A stretch of DNA of 64,000 nt from contig DATMYA010000048.1 in NCBI GenBank assembly GCA_035561135.1, positions 186,001 through 250,000 on the forward strand, read 5' to 3'. The notes under the pieces were generated by a model. That model saw only the letters and a list, made by a program, of their open reading frames with translations. It ran no database searches and was not told the origin of the DNA. The DNA is from Clostridia bacterium. GTDB taxonomy: Bacteria; Acidobacteriota; Terriglobia; Terriglobales; Acidobacteriaceae. The position numbers and the translations under genes were made by a program. Below are positions 7,714 to 16,451 of this stretch, one piece after another (the first letter of the stretch is position 1; each line of letters opens with the position of its first letter).

Positions 7714-8658
7714 CTATCCGCGGAACCGGCGAACGACGCCGGTGAGCAGGCTACCCGCGCCAAGCAACGCAAGGAGCGGAAGCGGGGAGCCGGTCTGCGG
7801 CAGGTTGGCGCCAGCTTGCTGCGTGCCAGTTGCGCCACTCGTTGCCCCGGTGGCGCCAGTGGTCGACTCCTGCTGTTCCTGTGTGCCAGTCGTAGTGCCG
7901 GTCGCTCCGGTGGTTGAGCCAGTCGTACCGGTCTGTCCCGACATGCCGGTCGTATCGCTAGTCGCGCCAGTGGTCGAACCAGTTGTACCAGTCTGCCCCG
8001 ACATACCCGTGGTGTCGCTCGTGCCCGTCGTGTTACCGGTGGTTGAGCCCGTCGTTCCGGTCTGTCCCGACATGCCAGTCGTGTCGCTGGTCGTGCCTGT
8101 CGTGGAACCGGTGGTGCCAGTTGTCCCGGTGGTCGAACCAGTCGTACCGCCGGTCTGTCCCGACATGCCGGTCGTGTCGCTGGTCGTGCCTGTCGTGGAA
8201 CCGGTGGCGCCAGTTGTACCGGTGGTCGAACCAGTCGTGCCGCCGGTCTGTCCCGACATTCCGGTGGTGTCGCTCGTGCCCGTCGTGCTACCGGTTGAGC
8301 CAGTCGTACCGGTCTGCCCCGACATGCCGCTCGTGTCGCTGGTCGTGCCTGTCGTGGAACCGGTGGTGCCCGTTGTGCCGGTGGTCGAGCCAGTGGTGCC
8401 CGTCTGGCCGTTTATATCAGCTCCCGTCGTGGTCCCGGTTGTGCCCGTCGTTCCGGATACATCGGGCGTGGTGGCAGTGCCGGTCGTTCCAGTCGTGTTC
8501 TGCCCGTGCATATCCGTACTGGTGCCTGTTCCTGTTGTCGATGTTGTTCCGGTCGAGGCGCCCGTACCGGATGTGCTTGTGCCTGTACCGCCAGTCGTCT
8601 GCGCAATGGCCAGGCCGCTGACGACCAGCAGCGCAACTATCAAAAGTATCTTCCGCAT
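7714..8658 (-). CDS. Thr/Gly-repeat exported protein with LPXTG-like C-terminus
   Basis: A 314-residue secreted protein. It starts at the ATG at 8658 (GGAG upstream) with a signal peptide, [19 protein letters not shown]. The bulk is a low-complexity region of Thr, Gly and Ser with recurring [10 protein letters not shown] and TTGSTTG units, encoded by long near-identical DNA repeats. The end has sortase-substrate architecture: LPQTG at 286-290, a hydrophobic stretch ([17 protein letters not shown]) and a basic tail RRFRG. No sortase gene is in the window, and the cell type is expected to be Gram-negative, so how it is anchored is open. The opposite strand also shows a long Val/Pro-rich open frame over the repeats, which is a composition artefact. 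Confidence 0.8.
   Translation of the reverse strand: MRKILLIVALLVVSGLAIAQTTGGTGTSTSGTGASTGTTSTTGTGTSTDMHGQNTTGTTGTATTPDVSGTTGTTGTTTGADINGQTGTTGSTTGTTGTTGSTTGTTSDTSGMSGQTGTTGSTGSTTGTSDTTGMSGQTGGTTGSTTGTTGATGSTTGTTSDTTGMSGQTGGTTGSTTGTTGTTGSTTGTTSDTTGMSGQTGTTGSTTGNTTGTSDTTGMSGQTGTTGSTTGATSDTTGMSGQTGTTGSTTGATGTTTGTQEQQESTTGATGATSGATGTQQAGANLPQTGSPLPLLALLGAGSLLTGVVRRFRG
7885..8400 (-). repeat. coding tandem repeats within the Thr/Gly protein gene
   Basis: Imperfect repeat units of roughly 50-100 bases recur, each containing a segment encoding GMSGQTG and flanking TTGSTTG. They are in frame within the gene and vary slightly, as expected for slippage-prone coding repeats. Confidence 0.75.
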
Positions 8659-9171
8659 ACTGACTCCTTCTCCGTGTCCTTGCTCATTCTGCAACCTACC
8701 TTGCTGTTGTCTAGTGAGATGTGCCACTGCTACCGCTGGTTGACCGCACAACGGCTATAACGCGGGTAGAGGGCCTGAGCTCCAGGCGTACAGCCGAGAC
8801 ACGGCGAGCAAACCACCGCGATGCTGATTTCACGCCGCAGCGATCAACATCGTTGAGACCGGCAGTTGGATTGGGATGGAGGATGACTATTCCGTTATTC
8901 GCGAGAGACTGCGCGCCGAGAGGCAGGCAGAAGCATCTATCGGAAAAAATGGACGTGCAGAGTGGGAATTCTGGACGGTGGCTCGTCGTACAATAAGGAA
9001 ACCGCGGAGGGATGTGTGAGCGGGTGGAACAAACCGGTACACACGGTTTGAAAACTTACGTTCAGGCGATGCGGCAGCGGGTAGAAGCAGAGTGAAGAGA
9101 ACGTGTTAGCGTGTTCGTTAAAGCATCAGCGTAGGCGCCGTTCAGCGGATTCCTAGCACGTCACGAAATGC
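8659..9171. other. intergenic region before tRNA-Ser
   Basis: About 510 bases between the repeat-protein start and tRNA-Ser. Apart from the possible 47-codon frame at 8876-9019 I see no supported feature; it should hold the promoters of both neighbours. Confidence 0.5.
8876..9019 (+). CDS. possible small protein, 47 aa
   Basis: The frame starts with ATG at 8876 and reads MEDDYSVIRERLRAERQAEA, then ends with a basic tail IRKPRRDV before TGA. It is highly charged with an amphipathic helical pattern and no known family. A weak GGA-type ribosome site precedes it. Codon composition looks protein-like, but isolation and short length keep this tentative. Confidence 0.28.
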   Translation: MEDDYSVIRERLRAERQAEASIGKNGRAEWEFWTVARRTIRKPRRDV

Positions 9172-9261
9172 GGTGGGTTGGCCGAGCGGTTGAAGGCACT
9201 AGTCTTGAAAACTAGCAAGGGGGTAACTCCTTCCAGGGTTCGAATCCCTGACCCACCGCCA
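9172..9261 (+). tRNA. tRNA-Ser (anticodon UGA)
   Basis: Acceptor GGTGGGT pairs with ACCCACC; the discriminator G and an encoded CCA follow. The anticodon loop is CTTGAAA (anticodon TGA), with a long variable arm typical of serine tRNA and a GGTTCGAATCC T-arm. Confidence 0.96.
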
Positions 9262-9332
9262 TCAGCTCAAGGCGCACAGACCTGCCGTGTTGCCTCGTAA
9301 GAAGTAACTCCCTATATTCAGCTCTAAGAAGC

Positions 9333-9395
9333 GAAGGCCACGACCTTCCCCCAGTTTGGGAAAGTATCCGGGACGACCCGGCTCTTGGGAAGGAG
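9333..9395 (+). promoter_or_regulatory. guanidine-II (mini-ykkC) riboswitch upstream of gdx
   Basis: Two hairpins carry the ACGA loops of this class: P1 GAAGG/CCTTC (9333-9348) with loop CCACGA, and P2 CCGGG-ACGA-CCCGG (9368-9381), the second matching the class exactly. CCTTCCC at 9344-9350, which includes the 3' strand of P1, is perfectly complementary to GGGAAGG at 9387-9393, which contains the ribosome site of gdx. Guanidine-stabilised P1 would therefore free the ribosome site, the known ON mode of the class. The downstream gene is the expected guanidinium exporter. Confidence 0.85.
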
Positions 9396-9401
9396 CAGGG
9401 T

Positions 9402-9722
9402 ATGGCTTGGGTCATGTTGCTGATCGCTGGAATTCTTGAAGTTGTCTGGGCTTTCTGCATGAAGCAATCAGAGGGCTTCACTCGGGTACTTCCAACGGCA
9501 ATCACGCTGGTTACAATGATTGGCAGCTTCGCTTTGCTGTCGTTCTCAATGAGGACGCTGCCGCTGGGCACGGCTTACGTCATCTGGACAGGTGTTGGCG
9601 CGGTCGGAACCTTCCTTGTTGGCATCATGGTCCTAGGAGAGCACGCGAGCGTAACTCGTATTTTGGCGGCAATTCTCATCGTTTCGGGACTCGTCCTGAT
9701 GAAGGTAGCGAGCACACATTGA
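9402..9722 (+). CDS. gdx: guanidinium exporter, small multidrug resistance family
   Basis: A 106-residue, four-helix SMR protein of the Gdx (formerly SugE) branch, which exchanges guanidinium for protons across the cytoplasmic membrane as an antiparallel dimer. The essential Glu13 is present in AGILEVVWAF, and the protein aligns with the classical SugE pattern throughout: SEGFTRVLPTAITL, the helix-3 segment MRTLPLGTAYVIWTGVGAVGTF, and LGEHASVTRILA. The ribosome site AAGGAG lies at ideal distance from the ATG at 9402 and is part of the guanidine-II riboswitch pairing. It appears to be a single-gene unit. Confidence 0.95.
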   Translation: MAWVMLLIAGILEVVWAFCMKQSEGFTRVLPTAITLVTMIGSFALLSFSMRTLPLGTAYVIWTGVGAVGTFLVGIMVLGEHASVTRILAAILIVSGLVLMKVASTH

Positions 9723-9910
9723 CTGCTGCGTGCCGTTCCAGGCCGCGCGCGGCGCTCGCCGTACCTCGGTGATCGTCGCCTGTGCCGCCCCGCCGCTGCG
9801 CCTGCTGGATTTTCTCGAAGACGATTTTCTCGAAAACAGGTCCGCGGCAGACCGCGACGTAGACGGCACAGAAGCGACAGTTGTCTGACGCACGCACCCT
9901 TGAGACATAA

Positions 9911-9944
9911 TTGGCTCGCCAGGGGACCAACCCTGGCGAGCCAA
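9911..9944. terminator. perfect 14-bp inverted repeat between gdx and the GH51 gene
   Basis: TTGGCTCGCCAGGG pairs perfectly with its partner across a six-base loop. It lies between two converging genes (gdx and the GH51 gene) and probably stops transcription both ways, although T-runs are short. Confidence 0.65.
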
Positions 9945-9987
9945 CTCTGATCATCTGCCACGCTACTGAGACGAACACTGCGAAAAA

Positions 9988-12525
9988 TTACTTACTCGTT
10001 TTCAAACGAATTATCGAAAGCGAATATGGCGGGAATTCGTTTGTGAATTTCGCTCCTGCCTCGGTCATCTTCTTCGTAACGGGAACGATCTTCTCAGGCG
10101 ACTCAAATGAATTCTCGTCTTTCGGGTTCGACGAAGTTAGTACGGTGATTTCGGATCCGGGAGATATACGAGGCTGACCATCCAGGTTGATCGTCATAGA
10201 CGCTGCCTCGGCGCTGGTGTTTACAACCTTCACGACAATGTCGCCGGAGGCTTCGTCCATCCCCGCGATTGCGAGCACCGTGTCCACGCGTGGAAGAGTC
10301 TCCTCGTTGACCAGTTGCCCGTCGAGATAGCAGCGAACGGTTCGACCCTTTACCTCGACTTTGAGGTCGTACCAACGGCCTTCCTCAACGCTGCCCTTGT
10401 GCACTTTGCCTATGACACCCGTGCCAGCCTGGATTGCGTACTGACGATTACCCCAGCCGCCGACATTCCACTGAACTCGCCTGTCGTCCGCATAGCCAAC
10501 CGACACGGCGAAGCCTTCAGCGCCAGCAACTTTCCTGGCCTGGAGCGAGAGGGTGATGTCGCTCCAGTCCTTGTCGCCGAAGTAGGACCATGCTGTCGCG
10601 CGATCCTTCTGCCGGTACGCACCGTTCTCTGCAATCCAGCTACCGTCCTTTGCCGTCCATCCCTCGGCACCCTTTGAGAAATCGGACTGGAACGCGAGCT
10701 GGCCGTTCTTTTCGACGCGGATGTTTCTGAATTCAGCCGAGGTATCGAAAGTCCCAACTCCGATACGGCCGGTAATCGGCTTCGTGACGGAGGATTGATA
10801 CTCAACACTGGTTGCAAGATTAACGTCTGGACGATTCTCGGCAAACAGCTTGGCTGCGTGGTAGGAGGCACGCCCGTACACCCGGCTGCTGTCGAAGTGG
10901 ATCAGGTTTACTTCCCAGTTCGGCTTGTTGACGTTCTCGAGAAGGGGCGCGTAGCTGCCCATCTTCACCAGGTCGGAGTTCTTCTCCATGCTCATCATGT
11001 AAGCGGAGTCGTTGAGCGCGGCCAGCAGATTCCCTCTTCCGACACCGCCGTTGGTTGCAAACTCGCCGATGTAGAGATCCCAACCTTCGCGCTTGTACTT
11101 GGCGAAGCTGTCGAAATTTTCGACAGGCCAGTGGAGCGGCTTGTAAGCGTGCTCATCGACGATGTCGATTTTTCCTGCCGCGTTAATGGCTGCGCGGTCG
11201 ATACCCGCTATCCACGAACTCAGAGCGATGCTGATTTGCGGGTACTTGGCCTTGATCACCTCATAGAATTTTGCCACTCTTTCGCCGTAGCGAGCTCCCT
11301 GCTGTTCATTCCCCACTTCGACGTACTTCAACGGGAATGGCTTTGGATGTCCATTCTTCGCTCGAACCGAGCCCCACTTGGAGTCCACCGGGCCGATGGC
11401 ATACTCGATCGCGTCAAGCGTGTCCTGAATCAGTTCCGGCATCTGCTCGTCGGGAAGATACGTTCCGCTGCGGAAGGCGCACGAGACTCCGACGTTGGCG
11501 ACAAATAGAGCGTCAGCGCCCACGTCTTCGCTGAACTGAAGGAACTCGTGGTATCCGAGTCCGTCAGAACTCCAGTATCCCCATGGACTATATGTGCCAG
11601 GACGGGTCTCGACAGGGCCCAGCATCGTCTTCCATTGGGGACGACTCTCAACCGTCAGGCCTTCAAGGAAGCATCCGCCCGGCCAACGAATAAACGCTGG
11701 CTTCAAGGCCGCGATTGTCTCGGCGATATCCGGACGCAGACCATTCGGACGGTTCTTAAACGTGCGGCCTGGAAAGAGAGAAACAAAGTCCAGCCAGACC
11801 TTGCCCTTGGAATTGAAGGTCAGGACGAACTGCGCCTTGGGGTCAGAGCCCGTGGCTTTCAGCGTAGCTTCGTACTTCTGCCAAGACTGACCGCGTACGC
11901 GCTTGAAGACCTTCGTAGCGAGCACCTTACCGGTCGAGCTTTCTAAAGAGGCGGTGATCGAACCGCGGAATTCCTGGTCCGCGCGAGCATAGAACTTCAG
12001 CTTATAGTCCTGGCCGTCTTTGACTGCGATTCCCCAGAAACCTTCATTCACAACCGCGACGCGCCCATGCTCCGCAACGTCCGTAATGTTGACCTGTAGA
12101 GAATGTGGCGTAGCGTCATTCAGTGGCGATATGTCGACAAGATCGAGTGCTGCGGCACTTCCGCCTGCGGTCTGCAGTGACCATGCCGGCCATTTGCCAA
12201 CCACTTCCCACGGCATCGTCCAATCGCCGATCTTGGGCTGAGTCCAAAAGTGCGGGGTTCGCGGCGGAACGAGCACGTTGCCTTCCAGGTGGCAGGCTGG
12301 CGGAAGATTGCTTTCTTCAAAGCCGCGGTTCTGGATCAGCTCGCCGTAGAGACCGCCCTCGCCCGCATGACTGATTTCCTCCAGGAATATTCCATAAAGA
12401 CTGGATGGGATTCGGGGGCCGCGCTTCTTTGTGTCAACGGTAACAGTGCCGGTTCCCGCGAATGCCGAACTCACTGCTAAGAGCACGGTGATTACGAGGC
12501 AAACTACAAACCGAATCATTTTCAC
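9988..12525 (-). CDS. GH51 alpha-L-arabinofuranosidase, exported
   Basis: Releases terminal alpha-L-arabinofuranose from arabinan, arabinoxylan or glycoprotein side chains. The 845-residue protein has a signal peptide (about 1-23), a family-4/9-like carbohydrate-binding domain inserted at about 100-255, and the (beta/alpha)8 catalytic domain at about 260-600. The catalytic acid/base is Glu407 in YVEVGNEQQG and the nucleophile Glu488 in LYIGEFATNGG. A laminin-G/concanavalin-like segment (about 600-740) and the GH51 C-terminal beta domain follow. GTG at 12525 and ATG at 12519 are both possible starts. It is the last gene of the arabinose cluster, 133 bases after araB, separated by a hairpin. 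Confidence 0.93.
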   Translation of the reverse strand: MKMIRFVVCLVITVLLAVSSAFAGTGTVTVDTKKRGPRIPSSLYGIFLEEISHAGEGGLYGELIQNRGFEESNLPPACHLEGNVLVPPRTPHFWTQPKIGDWTMPWEVVGKWPAWSLQTAGGSAAALDLVDISPLNDATPHSLQVNITDVAEHGRVAVVNEGFWGIAVKDGQDYKLKFYARADQEFRGSITASLESSTGKVLATKVFKRVRGQSWQKYEATLKATGSDPKAQFVLTFNSKGKVWLDFVSLFPGRTFKNRPNGLRPDIAETIAALKPAFIRWPGGCFLEGLTVESRPQWKTMLGPVETRPGTYSPWGYWSSDGLGYHEFLQFSEDVGADALFVANVGVSCAFRSGTYLPDEQMPELIQDTLDAIEYAIGPVDSKWGSVRAKNGHPKPFPLKYVEVGNEQQGARYGERVAKFYEVIKAKYPQISIALSSWIAGIDRAAINAAGKIDIVDEHAYKPLHWPVENFDSFAKYKREGWDLYIGEFATNGGVGRGNLLAALNDSAYMMSMEKNSDLVKMGSYAPLLENVNKPNWEVNLIHFDSSRVYGRASYHAAKLFAENRPDVNLATSVEYQSSVTKPITGRIGVGTFDTSAEFRNIRVEKNGQLAFQSDFSKGAEGWTAKDGSWIAENGAYRQKDRATAWSYFGDKDWSDITLSLQARKVAGAEGFAVSVGYADDRRVQWNVGGWGNRQYAIQAGTGVIGKVHKGSVEEGRWYDLKVEVKGRTVRCYLDGQLVNEETLPRVDTVLAIAGMDEASGDIVVKVVNTSAEAASMTINLDGQPRISPGSEITVLTSSNPKDENSFESPEKIVPVTKKMTEAGAKFTNEFPPYSLSIIRLKTSK

Positions 12526-12598
12526 TGGCCTTCATCCTTTTGTATGTATGGCTTGAAGAATCAAACGCGAGTTTTTCGAGCCCACTACTCAGTAATGT

Positions 12599-12624
12599 GC
12601 GGCACGCCTGTGAAGGCGTGCCGC
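12599..12624 (-). terminator. hairpin between araB and the GH51 gene
   Basis: GCGGCACGCC pairs perfectly with GGCGTGCCGC across a six-base loop, 35 bases after the araB stop on the minus strand. It may attenuate expression of the downstream GH51 gene. Confidence 0.6.
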
Positions 12625-12658
12625 TTCAAAGAATCCAGCTTTACGCAGACCTGTAAGC

Positions 12659-14260
12659 TCAGGCTTTGTTGCTCGTTGCGTCTGCCACCTGACGGGCGTT
12701 TTCGCCGGCGATTCGAATCAGTGCGGGCAGGACGTCTCCGAAGACGGACTTCGCCGGAGTACCCAGATCGAAATAGAGCCTGCGATAAAGCCCATACAGT
12801 TCGTTGTAAACGCTCTGTGCTTGGGGTTCCGGTTGATAGACCACGTGAGACGGGCAGATCTTGTCCTGTGCTTCTTCGATCGTGGGGAACGTGCCCGCAG
12901 CAAGGAACGCGAAGATCGCCGAGCCAAGGCTTGTGACCTTCTTGCTCGGCACCAGCACCGGCCGTCCGAGGACGTTGGCATAGACCTGGTTGAGAACAGG
13001 ATTGTTTTGCGGAATGCCGCCGCCGTTGATCACACGATCAATCGCGGCTCCATGCTCCGCCATGCGATCGAGGATGACCCTGGTGTGGAAGGCCGTACCT
13101 TCGATGGCGGCGAACAACTCGTCCTGCGCTGTGTGCTGCAGATGCCAACCGAAAGTGACGCCTCGCAGGTTCGGATTCACCAATACAGTGCGGTCTGCGT
13201 TGTCCCAAGTCATTCGCAGCAGCCCGGTCTCGCCAGCGCGATATTTCTCCAATCCCGTGCTCAGTTCGGCAATCGACTTCCCTGCGCGCTCGGCGATTGC
13301 GCTGAAGATGTCGCCTGTGGCGGACAACCCAGCCTCAACTCCTGTGTAGGCGGGATGTACGCTTCCAGGAACGACGCCGCAAACGCCCGGAATCAACTTC
13401 GTCTCGCGAGTAATGCCGATGATGCAGGTGGACGTTCCGATAACGTTCACCACATCTCTCTCTTTGGCTCCCGCGCCGATAGCATCCCAGTGCGCGTCGA
13501 AGGCTCCGACAGGAATCGGAATGCCGGAACGCAGCCCTAGTTTTTCAGCCCAGTATGGAGAGAGCCGGCCTGCAATTTTTTCGGACGTTGCATATTCGCC
13601 GTCCAGTTTGGCGCGAACGCCCTTGAACAGCGGATCAACCTTGACCAGAAAACTTTCCGGCGGGAGGCCGCCCAGGTCGCGATTCCATAGCCACTTGTGA
13701 CCCATTGCGCAAACACTGCGAACAACCTTGGAGGGATCGGTAATGCCGCATAGAGTGGCGGCAACCATGTCGCAATGCTCGAATGCGCTGACGAATTTGT
13801 CGCGTTTCTCAGGGTTGTGCCTCAGCCAGTGCAGCAGCTTGGAGAATCCCCACTCTGAGGAGTACACGCCTCCACACCAGTTGATGGCCTCCAGCTTTTC
13901 GCTGTGCGCCAACTCGGTGATCTCGGCCGCCTCGGCCTTGGCGCGGTGATCGCACCAGAGATAGTACTCGCTCAGCGGCACCATCCCGGCACCCACGGGA
14001 ATGACGCTGGACCCGGTGGTATCCAGGGCGATGGCGTCCACCTGTTCTCCCCGTATCCCCGCTTGAGCGACAGCCTTGCGCGTTGCGGTTGCAAGCGCGC
14101 GCATATGATCGTCATGCGACTGCGTTGCGTGCTCCGGATCCTCGCGTTTACGGTGCAGCGGATACTCACAAACAGCGGAATCAAGTACGCCAAGTTCGCT
14201 ATCAACCAGCGAAACGCGCACACTCAGGGTCCCGAAATCTACTCCAGCCACGATAGCCAT
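12659..14260 (-). CDS. araB: ribulokinase
   Basis: Phosphorylates L-ribulose to L-ribulose-5-phosphate with ATP, the second step of L-arabinose catabolism. The 533-residue FGGY-family kinase begins MAIVAGVDFGTLSVRVSLVD with the ATP-binding DFGT loop, has the substrate-side GAFDAHWDAIGAGA and the C-terminal FGGY-type segment VINGGGIPQNNPVLNQVYA. Length and the ribulokinase-specific WCDHRAKAEA stretch support the assignment over xylulokinase. It lies downstream of a strong terminator that closes the araD-symporter unit, so it probably has its own promoter or depends on read-through. L-arabinose isomerase, expected beside it, is absent. Confidence 0.95.
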   Translation of the reverse strand: MAIVAGVDFGTLSVRVSLVDSELGVLDSAVCEYPLHRKREDPEHATQSHDDHMRALATATRKAVAQAGIRGEQVDAIALDTTGSSVIPVGAGMVPLSEYYLWCDHRAKAEAAEITELAHSEKLEAINWCGGVYSSEWGFSKLLHWLRHNPEKRDKFVSAFEHCDMVAATLCGITDPSKVVRSVCAMGHKWLWNRDLGGLPPESFLVKVDPLFKGVRAKLDGEYATSEKIAGRLSPYWAEKLGLRSGIPIPVGAFDAHWDAIGAGAKERDVVNVIGTSTCIIGITRETKLIPGVCGVVPGSVHPAYTGVEAGLSATGDIFSAIAERAGKSIAELSTGLEKYRAGETGLLRMTWDNADRTVLVNPNLRGVTFGWHLQHTAQDELFAAIEGTAFHTRVILDRMAEHGAAIDRVINGGGIPQNNPVLNQVYANVLGRPVLVPSKKVTSLGSAIFAFLAAGTFPTIEEAQDKICPSHVVYQPEPQAQSVYNELYGLYRRLYFDLGTPAKSVFGDVLPALIRIAGENARQVADATSNKA

Positions 14261-14347
14261 AAAAAATCAAATGCCTCGAAATATGAATGCCGCTAGATGA
14301 ACTCCGCCGGAATGCACCGCCGGACTCACAACGCTTTTCGAAAAAGC

Positions 14348-14370
14348 GGGGGACCCGTCGAAGGTCCCCC
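14348..14370 (-). terminator. terminator of the araD-symporter unit
   Basis: GGGGGACC pairs perfectly with GGTCCCCC, and on the minus strand is followed by GCTTTTTCG, a classical rho-independent terminator. It separates the small membrane-protein gene from araB. Confidence 0.8.
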
Positions 14371-14477
14371 GAAATCAAGATTAGGACTGAGGAACAGACG
14401 CCCTACATCAATGCCAGTGATCTGCCAGGCGATTACGGCTCGGCAGCTCCTGCAAGCGTCGGACGATCAGGCCTTCG

Positions 14478-14738
14478 CTACTTGGCGTGGACCTCTTCGC
14501 ATTCGACTACCTGCGATTCTTCATGACTGCGCGATGGAGCAAACTTGACGCAGTAAACCGCTCCAATAATCAGCAAGATTGCGCCCCACCAAACGTTCGC
14601 GTGCAGGTGGTTTAGAACAACCGGGTTTTGAGGCGGACTGATGAACTCATAGAGTCCCGCCCCTAGAATCAGCACGCCGTTCCCGAGCAACGACAGGCCG
14701 ATGAAGAACCAGATGGATATCTCGCCTCGTGATGACAT
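14478..14738 (-). CDS. small two-span membrane protein beside the symporter
   Basis: An 86-residue protein with two predicted membrane helices: IWFFIGLSLLGNGVLILGAG at about residues 9-28 and WWGAILLIIGAVYCVKF at about 50-66, with a charged, Glu-rich C-terminus. It starts nine bases after the symporter stop codon, so it is clearly in the same operon. I do not recognise a named family; small subunits next to sodium:solute symporters are often accessory or stabilising partners, so that is a reasonable but unproved guess. Confidence 0.75.
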   Translation of the reverse strand: MSSRGEISIWFFIGLSLLGNGVLILGAGLYEFISPPQNPVVLNHLHANVWWGAILLIIGAVYCVKFAPSRSHEESQVVECEEVHAK

Positions 14739-14747
14739 AGCTGCCGC

Positions 14748-16451
14748 CTACCAGAAGATAATATTGAGCACCGCAAATATGAGGCTCACGGTTATGGCCC
14801 AGAACATGGGCTTCATATAAAAGGGCACGGGTGCTTCGGCTGGAATAGCTGTCACGCCGTACACCAGGCCGTTGAGTTCGGAATCCGCTTTCGGCTTGGT
14901 CATGTAGCTGACGATTACCGTTACCAGGACGCAGACGATGCAGGACCACAGTGCGCGGTACATGTTCTCTGCCATGTCCTTCGCGTCTGTTGAGAAAGCA
15001 ACGTATGCGAGTGCCTTGGGATTCATTTTCACCCAAGCCCACATGCCTATCGAAGATACGGTTCCGGCCAGCAATCCCCAGAAACCGCCCTGTGACGTCG
15101 CGCGCTTCCACATCATGCCCAGAAGCACGGTGCCGAAGAGCGGCGCGATGAAGAAGCTGAACAGCGCCTGGACATAATCCATGATGCTGAGGAATTGCAT
15201 GACCAGGTAGGCAGTGCCGATGCTGATCAAGACGCCGAGGATCGTGCACCAGCGTCCCATGGACACATACTGCTTGTCGGTGGCCTTCTTGTTAATCAAC
15301 GCACCGTAGATGTCGTACGTCCAGACGGTCGAGAACGCGGTGACGTTGCCGGCCATACCTGACATGAATCCCGCGATCAGTGCGGTGATGCCGAGGCCAA
15401 GCAGTCCTGGACTGAGATAGCGGGCCATCATCAATGGCAGCACTTCGTTATAGCTGTGGCCGCCCGTTGCGACCGCAACGCTCTCACCTGTAAGCTGCAT
15501 CGGCAGCACGGCGAGACCGATCAGGCCAGGCAGGATGACGATGAACGGAACGAACATCTTGAAAGCGGCGCCGATGATCGGAGCCAGCTTCGCCGAGCGA
15601 AGATCCTTTGCCGCGAGCACGCGTTGAACGACCAGGAAGTCAGTCGTCCAGTAACCGAAGGAAATAATGCAACCCAGCCCGAAGACTATTCCCGTCCAGT
15701 GAATGCCCATGGGGTTGCCGCTGAACGATCCCAGGGTTCCCCACATATGCGTGTATTCGGCTGAAGCGTTGACCGCGATCTGCGCTTTCAGATTGCTCCA
15801 ACCGCCGGCTTCGATCAACCCCATGATGGGGACGAGCATCGCGCCAGCCCAGATAAGGATGAATTGCAGGACTTCGTTGAAGATTGCCGAACGCAATCCA
15901 CCCAGCACCACGTATACGGCAACGGTGATCGAAGATACCCAGATACTGAAGTGGATGTCCCACCCCAGGATCACTCTCATGACCAGTGCCATCGAATACA
16001 TGTTGATGCCGCTCATCAGCACCGTCATGATTGCAAATGAGATGGACGACAATGCGCGGCTGCTCTCTCCGAATCGCAGCTTCAAATAGCCCGGCACCGA
16101 GTGTGTCTTGGAGATGTAGTAGAAAGGCATCATGACGATGCCTAGGAACAGCATCGCCGGAATTGCGCCGATCCAGTACCAGTGCGTTGCCAGAATGCCG
16201 TACTGATAGGCGGCCGCCGCCCATCCCATCAGTTCCAGCGAGCCAAGATTTGCAGAAAGAAAAGCCAGACCCGCAACCCAGGCTGTCATCTCGCGGCCAG
16301 CAAGGAAGAAGTCCTCGCTTGTGTTGGCCCGGTTCTTGAGATAAAGACCGATCGCAAGAACGAGAGCGAAGTAGAAAATAATGACGACCAAATCCACCGG
16401 CGAAAGGTGAACAAGTCGGGTGGGGTTAATCAGGACGAGAGCAAGGTTCAT
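14748..16451 (-). CDS. sodium:solute symporter (SSS family), probable pentose transporter
   Basis: A 567-residue polytopic transporter with about fourteen membrane segments. The sodium-symporter signature is visible around LIAGFMSGMAGNVTAFSTVW, and the N-terminal YLKNRANTSEDFFLAGREM is typical of the vSGLT-like sugar branch. It would import a monosaccharide with sodium. Its ATG overlaps the araD stop codon by four bases (ATGA), so it is translationally coupled to araD, and the small membrane protein gene follows. L-arabinose as substrate is inferred from this context only. Confidence 0.9.
   Translation of the reverse strand: MNLALVLINPTRLVHLSPVDLVVIIFYFALVLAIGLYLKNRANTSEDFFLAGREMTAWVAGLAFLSANLGSLELMGWAAAAYQYGILATHWYWIGAIPAMLFLGIVMMPFYYISKTHSVPGYLKLRFGESSRALSSISFAIMTVLMSGINMYSMALVMRVILGWDIHFSIWVSSITVAVYVVLGGLRSAIFNEVLQFILIWAGAMLVPIMGLIEAGGWSNLKAQIAVNASAEYTHMWGTLGSFSGNPMGIHWTGIVFGLGCIISFGYWTTDFLVVQRVLAAKDLRSAKLAPIIGAAFKMFVPFIVILPGLIGLAVLPMQLTGESVAVATGGHSYNEVLPLMMARYLSPGLLGLGITALIAGFMSGMAGNVTAFSTVWTYDIYGALINKKATDKQYVSMGRWCTILGVLISIGTAYLVMQFLSIMDYVQALFSFFIAPLFGTVLLGMMWKRATSQGGFWGLLAGTVSSIGMWAWVKMNPKALAYVAFSTDAKDMAENMYRALWSCIVCVLVTVIVSYMTKPKADSELNGLVYGVTAIPAEAPVPFYMKPMFWAITVSLIFAVLNIIFW

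Noticed and set aside
7885..8400. Regular repeats that could be mistaken for a CRISPR array
   Set aside because: The repeats are imperfect, contiguous without unique spacers, and in frame within a coding sequence; no cas genes are present.
7679..8743. Long plus-strand open frame (Val/Pro-rich) over the Thr/Gly repeat gene
   Set aside because: It is a composition artefact of the repeats. The minus-strand frame has a signal peptide, ribosome site and LPXTG-like end; the plus-strand frame has none of these.
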